A DNA stretch of 64,000 nt from Derxia lacustris. Lineage in GTDB: Bacteria; Pseudomonadota; Gammaproteobacteria; Burkholderiales; Burkholderiaceae_E. Shown one piece after another: positions 22,167-29,727 of the stretch (within the stretch, counting starts at the first letter, position 1; the number at the start of each line of letters is the position of its first letter). A model generated the notes under the pieces. That model did no database searches, was not told where the DNA came from, and worked only from the letters and a program-made list of their open reading frames with translations. Made by a program: the position numbers and the translations under genes. Location of the stretch: contig NZ_MUHU01000001.1 in assembly GCF_002105195.1 (NCBI RefSeq), forward strand, positions 124,001 to 188,000, read 5' to 3'.

Positions 22167-22181
22167 CGGCACACAAGTTGC
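22167..22181 (+). promoter_or_regulatory. Sigma-54 promoter of pqqD
   Basis: CGGCACACAAGTTGC: GG and GC are 10 bases apart, with only the first T of the -24 consensus changed. About 94 bp before the pqqD start at 22275. Confidence 0.75.
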
Positions 22182-22274
22182 GCGGAGCGGATCGGCGCGG
22201 CCTGTCGCGCGCCCTCCTCCCGATCACATCCCGCCGGACGGCTGCCTGCCGGACCGTCCTCAAAGGAGCCTTCG

Positions 22275-22559
22275 ATGACCATGATCCACACCGCCGAAGC
22301 CCCGTTCGTCGATCCGCCACGCCTGGTCGCTCCGCTGCATCTGCGCTGGGAGGCCGCCGAGGAGTCCTATGTACTGCTCCACCCCAATGGTCCGATCCGC
22401 CTCAACGCGAGTGCCGGCGCCATCCTTGCCCGCTGCGACGGCACCCTGCCCGAGCGCACCATCGTCGCCCAGCTCGAAGAGCAGTTCGACGCCCGCGACA
22501 TCGCCGACGAGGTTCACGGCTTCCTGCTCACTGCCCATGAAGAAGGATGGATCGTCTGA
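22275..22559 (+). CDS. pqqD: PQQ biosynthesis peptide chaperone PqqD (orphan copy)
   Basis: RiPP-recognition-element protein of 94 aa that presents the PqqA precursor peptide to the radical-SAM enzyme PqqE. The family pattern is clear: PRLVAPLHLRWEAAEESYVLLHPNG, then IRLNASAGAILARCDGTL, then VHGFLLTAHEEGWIV at the C-terminus. The start at 22275 has AAAGGAG at 22262-22268. No pqqA, B, C or E lies anywhere in the window, so this copy is separated from the rest of the pathway or is an extra one. A sigma-54 promoter ties it to the PQQ alcohol dehydrogenase regulon. A 47-codon membrane-peptide frame overlaps its 3' end. Confidence 0.85.
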   Translation: MTMIHTAEAPFVDPPRLVAPLHLRWEAAEESYVLLHPNGPIRLNASAGAILARCDGTLPERTIVAQLEEQFDARDIADEVHGFLLTAHEEGWIV

Positions 22560-22680
22560 GCATGCGCGTGCCGACGAGCTGCGCGCCCTGCGCGCGGTAC
22601 TGGCACGCAGTCTGATCGCGCTGGTGCTCTGGTTTGCGCTGGTGGTGTGGCTGCTGCTGCCGGTGCAGGGCGGCTGGTGA
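22537..22680 (+). CDS. Small single-pass membrane peptide overlapping pqqD
   Basis: A 47-aa open frame starts inside the last codons of pqqD (23-bp overlap) and ends 24 bp before the convergent kinase gene. The sequence is charged at the N-terminus (SSEHARADELRALRAVLARS) and has one strong membrane helix (LIALVLWFALVVWLLLPV). No homologue is recognised. The overlap suggests translational coupling to pqqD. In favour: the helix is uninterrupted and the frame fills the space exactly. Against: it is short and has no independent ribosome site of note. It may be a small dehydrogenase-associated membrane peptide or a chance frame. Confidence 0.45.
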   Translation: MKKDGSSEHARADELRALRAVLARSLIALVLWFALVVWLLLPVQGGW

Positions 22681-22704
22681 TTGCAGTCGACGGGCCGCGC
22701 CGGT

Positions 22705-25542
22705 TCAGCGCGCGGTCACCAGCGCGCGCAGCGTGACCAGCGCAGCGCCGCAGTCGTAATCCTCGATCTGGCGTGCCAGCCGCTCGATCGGCTCCGCGCC
22801 GATGCTGGCGGCCAGCGCCGGCCGCAGTTCGCTGAAGACATCGCGCGCCGCGAAATCGTCGGTGGCGAGCAGGCGGTCGAGCTGATCGAGCGCCTTGCCG
22901 AGCGCGTGCCGCTCGGCCGCCGGTGGCACGGGCGCGGCAAGCGCGGGCGCCAGTCCGTCGAGCAAGGCGCCGAGCGCGAGCGCGCAGGCGTCGACCCGCG
23001 CCGGCAGGCTGGCGCCAGCGGCCGAATCTTCGGGTGTCGGCTGAATCGCGCCGTCGGCAAGTTCGGCGGCACGCGCTGCCGCCTCGGCCGCCCGGGCCAG
23101 ATCCATGATCCCGAGCGCGCCGATGCCGCCCGCCGCGCCGGCCAGCGCATGACTCCAGCGTCGCACCTCGGCCGGCGTGAGATCGCCGGGCCGGCGTTGC
23201 GCATGCCGCACGAAGGCGAGCAGCACCCGTTCCAGCAGATCGGTCCGGCCGGCCACGGCTTCGAGCGCACGCGCCACGTCCAGGCCCGGCAGTCGCGCCA
23301 GCCGCGCCACCAGCCCGAAGGCGGCATTGGGCTCGGGCAATGCCGTCGGCGGCGGCGCGGCGACGGTGAGGGTGACGGCGGCGGGCACGGCCAAGGCAGC
23401 CGCCGGTACGACGGTGGCGACGGGCGCAGCCGCCGACCGGACCGGCGCCGTCGCATCGGCCGGGCTGCCGCCGGCGCTGGTCGGCAGCCAGCGCGCCAGC
23501 ATGGCGTGCAGCGCGCGCGTATCCACCGGTTTGGCGAGGTGGTCGTTCATGCCGGCGGCCAGGCAGCGCGCGCGGTCCTCGCCGAAGGCACCGGCGGTCA
23601 GCGCCACGATCGGCGTCGCCGCATGCCCGGCCAGCTGGCGGATGGCGCGCGTGGCATCGAGGCCGTCCATGCGCGGCATCTGCATGTCCATGAAGATGAG
23701 CGACCAGGCGCTGGCGCGCGCCTGCTCCACCGCGCTGTGGCCGTCGGCGGCAATGCTCACCTCCAGCCCGAGTTCGCCGAGCTGGGCCCGCGCCACCTCC
23801 TGATTGACCGGATCGTCCTCGCACAGCAGCACGCGCCGGCCCCGGCAGCGCGCCACCAGACTCAGCTCCTCGCGCAGCAGCGCGGTGACGGTGGGCGCGG
23901 CGGTAGCGGCGGCCGCTGCGCCGGCCAGCCGCGCCAGCCGCGCGGTAAACCAGAAGCAGCTGCCTTCGCCGAGCTGGCTTTCGACGCCGACCGTGCCGCC
24001 CATCAGCTCGGCCAGCCGGCGGTTGATGGCCAGCCCCAGCCCGGTACCGCCAAAGCGCCGGGTGGTGGAGTTGTCGGCCTGCTCGAAGGGCCGGAACAGC
24101 CGGATCTGGTCGGCCTCGGCGATGCCGATGCCGCTGTCGCGCACCTCGAAGCGCAGCAGCAGCGCGTCGGGCTCGCAGGCCAGCAGCCGCGCCGCCAGCC
24201 GCACGCCGCCACGGCTGGTGAACTTGACGGCATTGCTCGCGTAATTGAGCAGCGCCTGGGTCAGCCGCATCGGATCGCCGCGCAGCCGCGCGACCGGCAG
24301 CGCCGGCAGCTCGACCGTGACCGCCAGTCCCTTGGCCCCGGCGCGGTCGGCGATCAGCTCGGCCACGCGGCCGAAGATGGCGCCCAGATCGACATCGCCG
24401 ATGTCGAGCTCGACCTTGCCGGCCTCGATCTTGGAGATGTCGAGGATGTCGTTGATGACCTGGAGCAGGTGGTGGGCGGCGTCGGCGATCTTGCCCAGCC
24501 GCTCGGCCTGCACCCGGTCGCGGCTGTGCCGTTGCAGCAGCTGGGTCAGGCCGATGATGGCGTTCATCGGCGTGCGGATTTCGTGGCTCATGTTGGCCAG
24601 GAAATCGCTCTTGGCGCGGTTGGCGCTTTCGGCTTCGAGCGCGCGGCGTTCGAGCGCGGCATTGAGCGCGGCGATCTGCTCCTCGCGCGCGCGCCGCTCG
24701 CGGTTGTCGAAGGTGGTGGTGCGGCTGCACACGAAGCGGCCGTCGCGGTCGTAGACGGCGCGCGAATTGAGCACCACCGGCAGCCGGCTGCCGTCGCGGT
24801 GGCGCAGCTCGAAGTCGAGCCCCGAGGCTTCGCCGGTGAGCTTGAAATGCTCAAAGCCGTACTCGAAGCGCGGCACGTCGGCCGGCACCAGCACATCGGC
24901 CAGCCGCAGCCGGCCCACCACTTCCGAGCGCGCCAGGCCGAGCCAGCCAAGTTCGGTGTCGTTGATCTCGATGAAATGGCCGTCGGCGTCGAGCGAGTGG
25001 TAGCCGCAGGGCGCCTGGTTGTACAGGTCGTGGAATTCGGCGGCGCGATGCATGAGCGCGCGGTTGGCATCGGCGAGCTGGGCGGTGCGTTCGGTCACCA
25101 GCTCTTCCAGCCGGTAGCGGTGCCGGTCGAGCTCGTCGGCGACGCGGCGGCGCTCGGTCACGTCCACCAGAAAGCCCTGCCAGAGGATGGCGCCGTCGGC
25201 TTCGCGCTCGGGCATCGAGCGGCCCTCGACCCAGAGCGTGCCGCGCTGCGGATGGACGACGCGGTATTCGGCCAGCCACGGCGCGAGCCGGCTGGCCGAG
25301 GTCTCGATCGAGGCGGCGACGGCGGCCCGGTCGTCGGGATGGATGCGCTCGAACAGCGCATCGGCGCAGTCGCGCACCTCGGCCGGCTCCAGCCCGTAGA
25401 TGCTGCGCAACGCGGCGGCGGCATAGGGCATCGACATGCGGCCGTCGGCGCCGCGGCGAAACGCGCACAGCACGCCGGGCGCGGTCGCCGCTACTTTCTC
25501 GATGAGTGCCTGGTTCGGTGTGGCGGCCGACGCGGGCGTCAT
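22705..25542 (-). CDS. Hybrid sensor histidine kinase (PAS-PAS-HK-REC-HPt)
   Basis: Soluble phosphorelay kinase of 945 aa with no obvious transmembrane segment. Order: PAS 1 about 20-135 (FERIHPDDRAAVAASIE; LWQGFLVDVTERRR), PAS 2 about 170-285 (YHSLDADGHFIEINDTELGWLG), and HisKA with the phosphorylated His320 in NMSHEIRTPMNAIIG. HATPase (DSGIGI, FGGTGLGLAI, about 420-530), a receiver domain with Asp619 in IFMDMQMPRMDG and a C-terminal HPt with His798 in RRWSHALAGAAGG follow. An Ala/Pro-rich linker separates REC from HPt. Its ATG overlaps the stop of the HD-GYP regulator gene by 4 bp, so the two are co-translated. Signal unknown. Confidence 0.93.
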   Translation of the reverse strand: MTPASAATPNQALIEKVAATAPGVLCAFRRGADGRMSMPYAAAALRSIYGLEPAEVRDCADALFERIHPDDRAAVAASIETSASRLAPWLAEYRVVHPQRGTLWVEGRSMPEREADGAILWQGFLVDVTERRRVADELDRHRYRLEELVTERTAQLADANRALMHRAAEFHDLYNQAPCGYHSLDADGHFIEINDTELGWLGLARSEVVGRLRLADVLVPADVPRFEYGFEHFKLTGEASGLDFELRHRDGSRLPVVLNSRAVYDRDGRFVCSRTTTFDNRERRAREEQIAALNAALERRALEAESANRAKSDFLANMSHEIRTPMNAIIGLTQLLQRHSRDRVQAERLGKIADAAHHLLQVINDILDISKIEAGKVELDIGDVDLGAIFGRVAELIADRAGAKGLAVTVELPALPVARLRGDPMRLTQALLNYASNAVKFTSRGGVRLAARLLACEPDALLLRFEVRDSGIGIAEADQIRLFRPFEQADNSTTRRFGGTGLGLAINRRLAELMGGTVGVESQLGEGSCFWFTARLARLAGAAAAATAAPTVTALLREELSLVARCRGRRVLLCEDDPVNQEVARAQLGELGLEVSIAADGHSAVEQARASAWSLIFMDMQMPRMDGLDATRAIRQLAGHAATPIVALTAGAFGEDRARCLAAGMNDHLAKPVDTRALHAMLARWLPTSAGGSPADATAPVRSAAAPVATVVPAAALAVPAAVTLTVAAPPPTALPEPNAAFGLVARLARLPGLDVARALEAVAGRTDLLERVLLAFVRHAQRRPGDLTPAEVRRWSHALAGAAGGIGALGIMDLARAAEAAARAAELADGAIQPTPEDSAAGASLPARVDACALALGALLDGLAPALAAPVPPAAERHALGKALDQLDRLLATDDFAARDVFSELRPALAASIGAEPIERLARQIEDYDCGAALVTLRALVTAR

Positions 25543-26675
25543 GGCCGGGCCTCGTCGTCGCGGTAGCTGGCAGCGATGCGGGCAAAGTCGTCGAAGGCGC
25601 GGTCGAAGGCATCGACCACATCGGGGTCGAACTGGCCGCCGCGCTCGGCCATCAGCGCGGCGCGCACCAGGTCGAGCGGGATCGGCGCCTTGTAGGGCCG
25701 GCGGCAGGCCATGGTGTCGAAGGCGTCGACCAGCGCCATCAGCCGCGCGCCGGCCGGGATGGCGTCGCCCGCCAGCCGGTCGGGATAGCCGCGGCCGTCC
25801 CAGCGCTCGTGGTGATGGCGCGCAATCTCCTTGGCGCGCGTCAGAAAGGCCACCGGCCGCTCGGCGTCGCGCTCGGCATTGGCGATGGCGTCGGCGCCCA
25901 GGCGGGCATGGGTTTCCATCAGCGCGCGCTCGTCCGGGTCGAGCCGGCCGGGCTTGAGCAGCACCGAGTCGGGAATGCCGACCTTGCCGATGTCGTGCAG
26001 CAGCGCCGACTTGGCCAGCAGCTCGATGTTGTCGCCGGTCAGCTCGGCGCGAAAGCGCGGATGCTCGCGCAGCCGCGACGCCAGCAGCCGCATGTAGGCA
26101 CGGGTGCGGCGCAGATGGTTGCCGGTGCCGACATCGCGGGTCTCGGCCAGCCGCGCCAGCGCATGGATGGTCACGTCCTGGATGATCTGGTTCTCGGCCA
26201 TGCGGCGCGCCACTTCGTCTTCGAGCGCCGCATTGATGTCGCGCAGCCGGTCGTGGGCACGCTTGAGTTCGAGCTGGTTGCGCACCCGCGCCAGCACCAG
26301 CGCCGGCACCAGCGGCTTGGTCAGGTAGTCGACCGCGCCGAGCATGAGGCCGGCGCATTCGTCGTCCACCGAGCTCATGGCGGTCACGAACATCACCGGG
26401 ATGCTGGCGGTGCGCGGATCGAGCCGCAGCCGGGCCAGCACTTCGTCGCCATCCATGCCCGGCATCATCCGGTCGAGCAGGATCAGCTCCGGCTCGGGTG
26501 GCGTCAGCGCCACCTCCAGCGCACGCGCGCCGGAGGTGGCCACGCGCACGCGGTACAGCGGCTGGAGCATGGCGCCGAGCACGGCGATGTTGTCGGGGTT
26601 GTCGTCGACCACGAGCAGAGTCGCGCCCACATGGGACTGGGTGTCGGCATCGCCATCGGAAAGGCGTAGGTCCAT
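25539..26675 (-). CDS. Response regulator with HD-GYP phosphodiesterase domain
   Basis: Receiver-linked c-di-GMP phosphodiesterase of 378 aa. The receiver domain has the acidic pair in LLVVDDNPDN and phospho-acceptor Asp68 in LILLDRMMPGMDG. A coiled linker around 132-165 leads to the HD-GYP domain with HD at 227-228 (LLHDIGK), HHHERWDGRGYP around 287-298 and DAFDTMACRRPYK. These motifs are intact, so the enzyme should be active. It is the first gene of an operon with the hybrid kinase (ATGA overlap at 25539-25542), its probable phosphodonor. Start at 26675 (MDLRLSDGDADTQSH) is chosen because receiver homology begins soon after; a longer upstream frame exists. Confidence 0.92.
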   Translation of the reverse strand: MDLRLSDGDADTQSHVGATLLVVDDNPDNIAVLGAMLQPLYRVRVATSGARALEVALTPPEPELILLDRMMPGMDGDEVLARLRLDPRTASIPVMFVTAMSSVDDECAGLMLGAVDYLTKPLVPALVLARVRNQLELKRAHDRLRDINAALEDEVARRMAENQIIQDVTIHALARLAETRDVGTGNHLRRTRAYMRLLASRLREHPRFRAELTGDNIELLAKSALLHDIGKVGIPDSVLLKPGRLDPDERALMETHARLGADAIANAERDAERPVAFLTRAKEIARHHHERWDGRGYPDRLAGDAIPAGARLMALVDAFDTMACRRPYKAPIPLDLVRAALMAERGGQFDPDVVDAFDRAFDDFARIAASYRDDEARP

Positions 26676-27046
26676 GGCATCAAGGGGTGGCCTGAAAGGC
26701 GATTTCGTGAGCGGATATGAAAGGCAGGCGAATTGCACGATGCAACGGCTCGCGTCGCCGATTGCAACAGCCGGCCGATTGATTCGCATCAAGCTTCAGT
26801 GTCGGCGTCTGCATGCGCGCGCCACAGCGCGAAAACACCGTCTTGCGACAAGCGCTCGAAGCTGGAGCGTCACCGGTCGTCGTCGCACGGCAACGCCGGC
26901 CGGCGCAATTTGACTTCGCTCAGTCCAAAGCGAACCGGTGCCCGCCGCACCGCCGTCGCACTACCTAAATCAACTTGGCCACGGCCTCGGGCTTCTAGCG
27001 TCGATACCAGCGATTCATCCGTTCGACCCGACCATACGAGGCCACC
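26676..27046. other. Divergent regulatory region of the HD-GYP operon and tandem-Cache gene
   Basis: No gene is supported in this 371-bp space. Bases 26730-26748 (GAATTGCACGATGCAACGG) share 14 of 19 positions with the perfect palindrome before the alcohol dehydrogenase gene. No -24/-12 promoter at the right spacing was found for either flanking gene. The HD-GYP operon might be touched by the same activator, but evidence is weak. Confidence 0.4.
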
Positions 27047-27940
27047 ATGCAAGCCAACTTCATCCGAATCGGCGCCGCGCTCGCTCTTGCCTGCGCCTTC
27101 CTGCCCGCCGCGAGCGAAGCCGCCAGCGTCGTCACCGCCCACACCCAGACCGCCGTCGTCGCGCGCGCCGGCCGCGCCCAGGCCGAAGCGCTGCTCGAAC
27201 GCGCCGTCGTCGCCTACGTGAAGGACGGCGCCGCCGCGCTGGCCGAGTTCAGCCAGCCCGCCGGCAGCTTCGTCGTCGGCGACCTGTACGTCGTGGCGCT
27301 CGGCACCGACGGCGTGCTCAAGGCCAGCGCCAACAATCCCGAAAGCCTGGTCGGCAAGCCGGTGCTCGACGTGCACGACGCCGCCGGCAATGCGCTGTTC
27401 CGCGACTTCCTCGACGCCACCGCCGCCACCGGCCAGGGCAAGACGCAGTACCTGTGGCGCAACCCGGTCAGCAACCACATCGAGAACAAGACCGCGCTGC
27501 TCCAGCGCGTGGGCGACGTGGTGCTGGCGGTCGGCTACTACACGCCGCGCTCCACCGCCGAGCAGGCGCATGCCTTCCTCAACGGCGCCTATGCCGAGCT
27601 GGAACGCGTGGGCCCGAAGAAGGCCTTCAAGGAATTCAACGATCCCAAGGGCGCCTTCGTGCGCAACGACCTCTACGTGTTCGCCATCGGGCTGAACGAT
27701 GCGCGCTATCGCGCCAACGGCGCCAACCCCGGGCTGGCCGGCAAGGATGTGGCCAATCTGCATGACGCCGCCGGCACGCCGATCGTGGCCGAGATGATTT
27801 CCATCGTGAACAAGCAGGGCGCCGGCTACATCGACTACATCTGGCGCAATCCGGTCACCAACAAGGTCGAGAACAAGACCGCCTATGTGCGCCGCAGCGG
27901 CGATGCGCTGATCGGCGTGGGCTACTACAGCGTCAAGTGA
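27047..27940 (+). CDS. Secreted tandem single-Cache-domain protein
   Basis: Periplasmic protein of 297 aa with signal peptide (MQANFIRIGAALALACAFLPAASEA) and two copies of a small-ligand-binding Cache domain (about 48-165 and 178-297). The copies are easily aligned: AALAEFSQPAGSFVVGDLYVVAL with AFKEFNDPKGAFVRNDLYVFAI, YLWRNPVSNHIENKTALLQRVGD with YIWRNPVTNKVENKTAYVRRSGD, and VGYYTP with VGYYSV. There is no membrane or output domain after them, so it is a free binding protein rather than a receptor. It lies within the PQQ alcohol-oxidation region and may sense or bind an alcohol or carboxylate product. Ligand unknown. Confidence 0.82.
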   Translation: MQANFIRIGAALALACAFLPAASEAASVVTAHTQTAVVARAGRAQAEALLERAVVAYVKDGAAALAEFSQPAGSFVVGDLYVVALGTDGVLKASANNPESLVGKPVLDVHDAAGNALFRDFLDATAATGQGKTQYLWRNPVSNHIENKTALLQRVGDVVLAVGYYTPRSTAEQAHAFLNGAYAELERVGPKKAFKEFNDPKGAFVRNDLYVFAIGLNDARYRANGANPGLAGKDVANLHDAAGTPIVAEMISIVNKQGAGYIDYIWRNPVTNKVENKTAYVRRSGDALIGVGYYSVK

Positions 27941-27980
27941 TCCTTCCGGCGCGGCGGTGCAAGGCCGCCGCGCCGGCCGG

Positions 27981-29243
27981 TCAGAGGAAGCGGAAGGCGC
28001 AGATCGCCACCAGCGTGGGCAGCGCCGCCGCCAGCAGCAGCGGCAGCGGCGCCACCGTCTGGTGCTCGAAGCGCTCGCGCAGGATCGACACCGCCGCCGG
28101 ATTGGGCGCATTGGCGATGATCGTCAGCCCGCCGCCGGTCACCGCGCCGGCCACCAGCGCCACCTTGAATTCATCGCTCAGGCCCTGCACCAGCGAGCCC
28201 AGATAGGTCAGCGCCGCGTTGTCGGTGATGGCCGTCAGCGCGGTCGCGCCGTAGTACACCTGCTCGGCGCTCAGGCTGGTCAGCACCGGTTGCAACCACC
28301 ATTGCTGCTGCCCGCCCAGCACCACCAGCCCGGCCAGAAAGAAAGCCACCAGCAGCCCCTCGCGCAGGATCAGCCGCTCCTGATGGCGCGCATAGGCCGT
28401 GGTGTAGCCCATGAAGAACAGGAACAGGCCCATGAACACCACCGGGTGATGGGCGAACACCACCACGCCGGCCAGAAACAGCAGATGCACCGCCACGACC
28501 GGCAGCGGCGCCGGCGCCACCGCCTCGCCGGCGGGAGCCGCAGCCAGCCCGGCCAGCTCGCGCCCGAACAGCAGCGTGACTGCCGTGGCGTTGACCGCCA
28601 CCGCCAGCGCCGCGCGCCAGCCCAGCGTGCCGAGCATGAAGGCGTTGTCCCAGCCCCAGGCGCTTGCCACCATCAGCACCGGCGGCGCGGCAAAGCTGGT
28701 GAGCGTGCCGCCGATCGACACATTGACGAACAGCACGCCGAGCGTCGCGTACTTGAGCCGCTGGCTCGCGCCCGGCGCGAAGTAGCGGCTGCGCAGCATC
28801 AGCGCGGCCAGCGTCATCGCCGCCGGCTCGGTGATGAAAGAGCCGAGCAGCGGCACCAGCGCCAGCGTGAGCCAGAACACCGCCGTCACCTCGGGCAGCG
28901 GCAGCAGCCGCGCCAGCTGGCCGATGACCGAGCGCGCAAAGCCCAGCACCGGCCGCGTGCCGGCCACCACCATGATGACGAACACGAACATCGGCTCGGT
29001 GAAGTTGCGCCCTTCCAGATAGCCGATGGCGGCCTCGCGCCCGTCGATGGCGAAGGTGACCAGCACCAGCACCATGGCCCAGAAGCCGAACACGATCTCG
29101 ACCTCGCCGAGCAGATGCCACAGGCCCGCATGCACCGGCTGGGCATGCGCCAGCCGCTCGAAGATCCTGGTGGAGAAGGTGTGGACGAGCGCGACGGCGA
29201 ACAGCGCCGCGCCGATCAGCTGGAGCGTGGTGGGGCTGGGCAT
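27981..29243 (-). CDS. Putative Na+/H+ antiporter (Na_H_antiport_3-like membrane protein)
   Basis: Polytopic inner-membrane protein of 420 aa with about eleven hydrophobic segments. Recognisable segments include GEVEIVFGFWAMVLVLV, NFTEPMFVFVIMVVAGTRPVL, FITEPAAMTLAALML and NVSIGGTLTSFAAPPVLMVA, typical of a putative sodium/proton antiporter family within the ion-transporter superfamily. The direction and ions of transport are not proven. It stands alone, convergent with the tandem-Cache gene and 176 bp upstream of the divergent yjfB-like gene. Start at 29243 (MPSPTTLQLIGAALFAVALVH) gives the first membrane helix directly. Confidence 0.82.
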   Translation of the reverse strand: MPSPTTLQLIGAALFAVALVHTFSTRIFERLAHAQPVHAGLWHLLGEVEIVFGFWAMVLVLVTFAIDGREAAIGYLEGRNFTEPMFVFVIMVVAGTRPVLGFARSVIGQLARLLPLPEVTAVFWLTLALVPLLGSFITEPAAMTLAALMLRSRYFAPGASQRLKYATLGVLFVNVSIGGTLTSFAAPPVLMVASAWGWDNAFMLGTLGWRAALAVAVNATAVTLLFGRELAGLAAAPAGEAVAPAPLPVVAVHLLFLAGVVVFAHHPVVFMGLFLFFMGYTTAYARHQERLILREGLLVAFFLAGLVVLGGQQQWWLQPVLTSLSAEQVYYGATALTAITDNAALTYLGSLVQGLSDEFKVALVAGAVTGGGLTIIANAPNPAAVSILRERFEHQTVAPLPLLLAAALPTLVAICAFRFL

Positions 29244-29350
29244 GGGCAGGTGGCAAGGTTGTGGCGCGCGACACCGGTCGCGCGCGGAGCCCGAGCTTAC
29301 GGCCTCGCTGCGCCGTGCCGACGCTTGCGCACCGTCGGGCCGACCGCCGC

Positions 29351-29377
29351 TCAAGAGGCGGCGCAGGCCGCCGTCAT
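29351..29377 (+). promoter_or_regulatory. Possible flagellar-type (sigma-28) promoter before the yjfB-like gene
   Basis: TCAAGAGG, 11 bases, then GCCGTCAT approximates TAAAGTTT-N11-GCCGATAA. It lies 43 bp before the start codon of a YjfB-like motility-associated peptide. The -10 match is partial, so this is tentative. Confidence 0.35.
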
Positions 29378-29419
29378 CTGCGGCATGGCGGGCATCGGCC
29401 CGCGCCCGGGAGATTCGTC

Positions 29420-29617
29420 ATGAGCATCAGCATCAACGCCAGCCCGTCGGCCGCCATTGCCGGCGCCAGCAGCGGCGACAGCATCGGCATCGCCGTCCTC
29501 AAGAAGGCGCTCGATGCCCAGGCCAGCAGCGCCGGTCAGCTGATAGGCAACCTGCCCGCACCGGCACTGCGCGCGCCGGTGGGTTCGCTCGGGCACAGCA
29601 TCGACACCCACGCCTGA
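29420..29617 (+). CDS. YjfB-like putative motility protein
   Basis: Small protein of 65 aa resembling the YjfB family, short proteins seen with flagellar/motility genes and of unknown biochemical role. The diagnostic stretch is SIGIAVLKKALDAQASSAGQLI. The C-terminus (SLGHSIDTHA) corresponds to the family's terminal LG...LD pattern. Start at 29420 (MSISINASPSAAIAG). No flagellar genes are in the window, but a possible sigma-28 promoter lies just upstream. It is convergent with the alcohol dehydrogenase gene, whose terminator lies between them. Confidence 0.75.
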   Translation: MSISINASPSAAIAGASSGDSIGIAVLKKALDAQASSAGQLIGNLPAPALRAPVGSLGHSIDTHA

Positions 29618-29660
29618 CGCAGCGCGCGACTGGCCGGCGCATTCCGCGCACGCAAAAAAA

Positions 29661-29686
29661 ACGGGCGCCGCAGATACGGCGCCCGT
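29661..29686 (-). terminator. Rho-independent terminator of the alcohol dehydrogenase gene
   Basis: ACGGGCGCCG (29661-29670) pairs perfectly with CGGCGCCCGT (29677-29686) around a 6-base loop. On the minus strand it is followed by eight T residues. It begins 41 bp after the dehydrogenase stop. Confidence 0.95.
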
Positions 29687-29727
29687 CGCAGGCCTCCCGG
29701 TAGGAAGGCCCTTGCAATCGAAACGGA

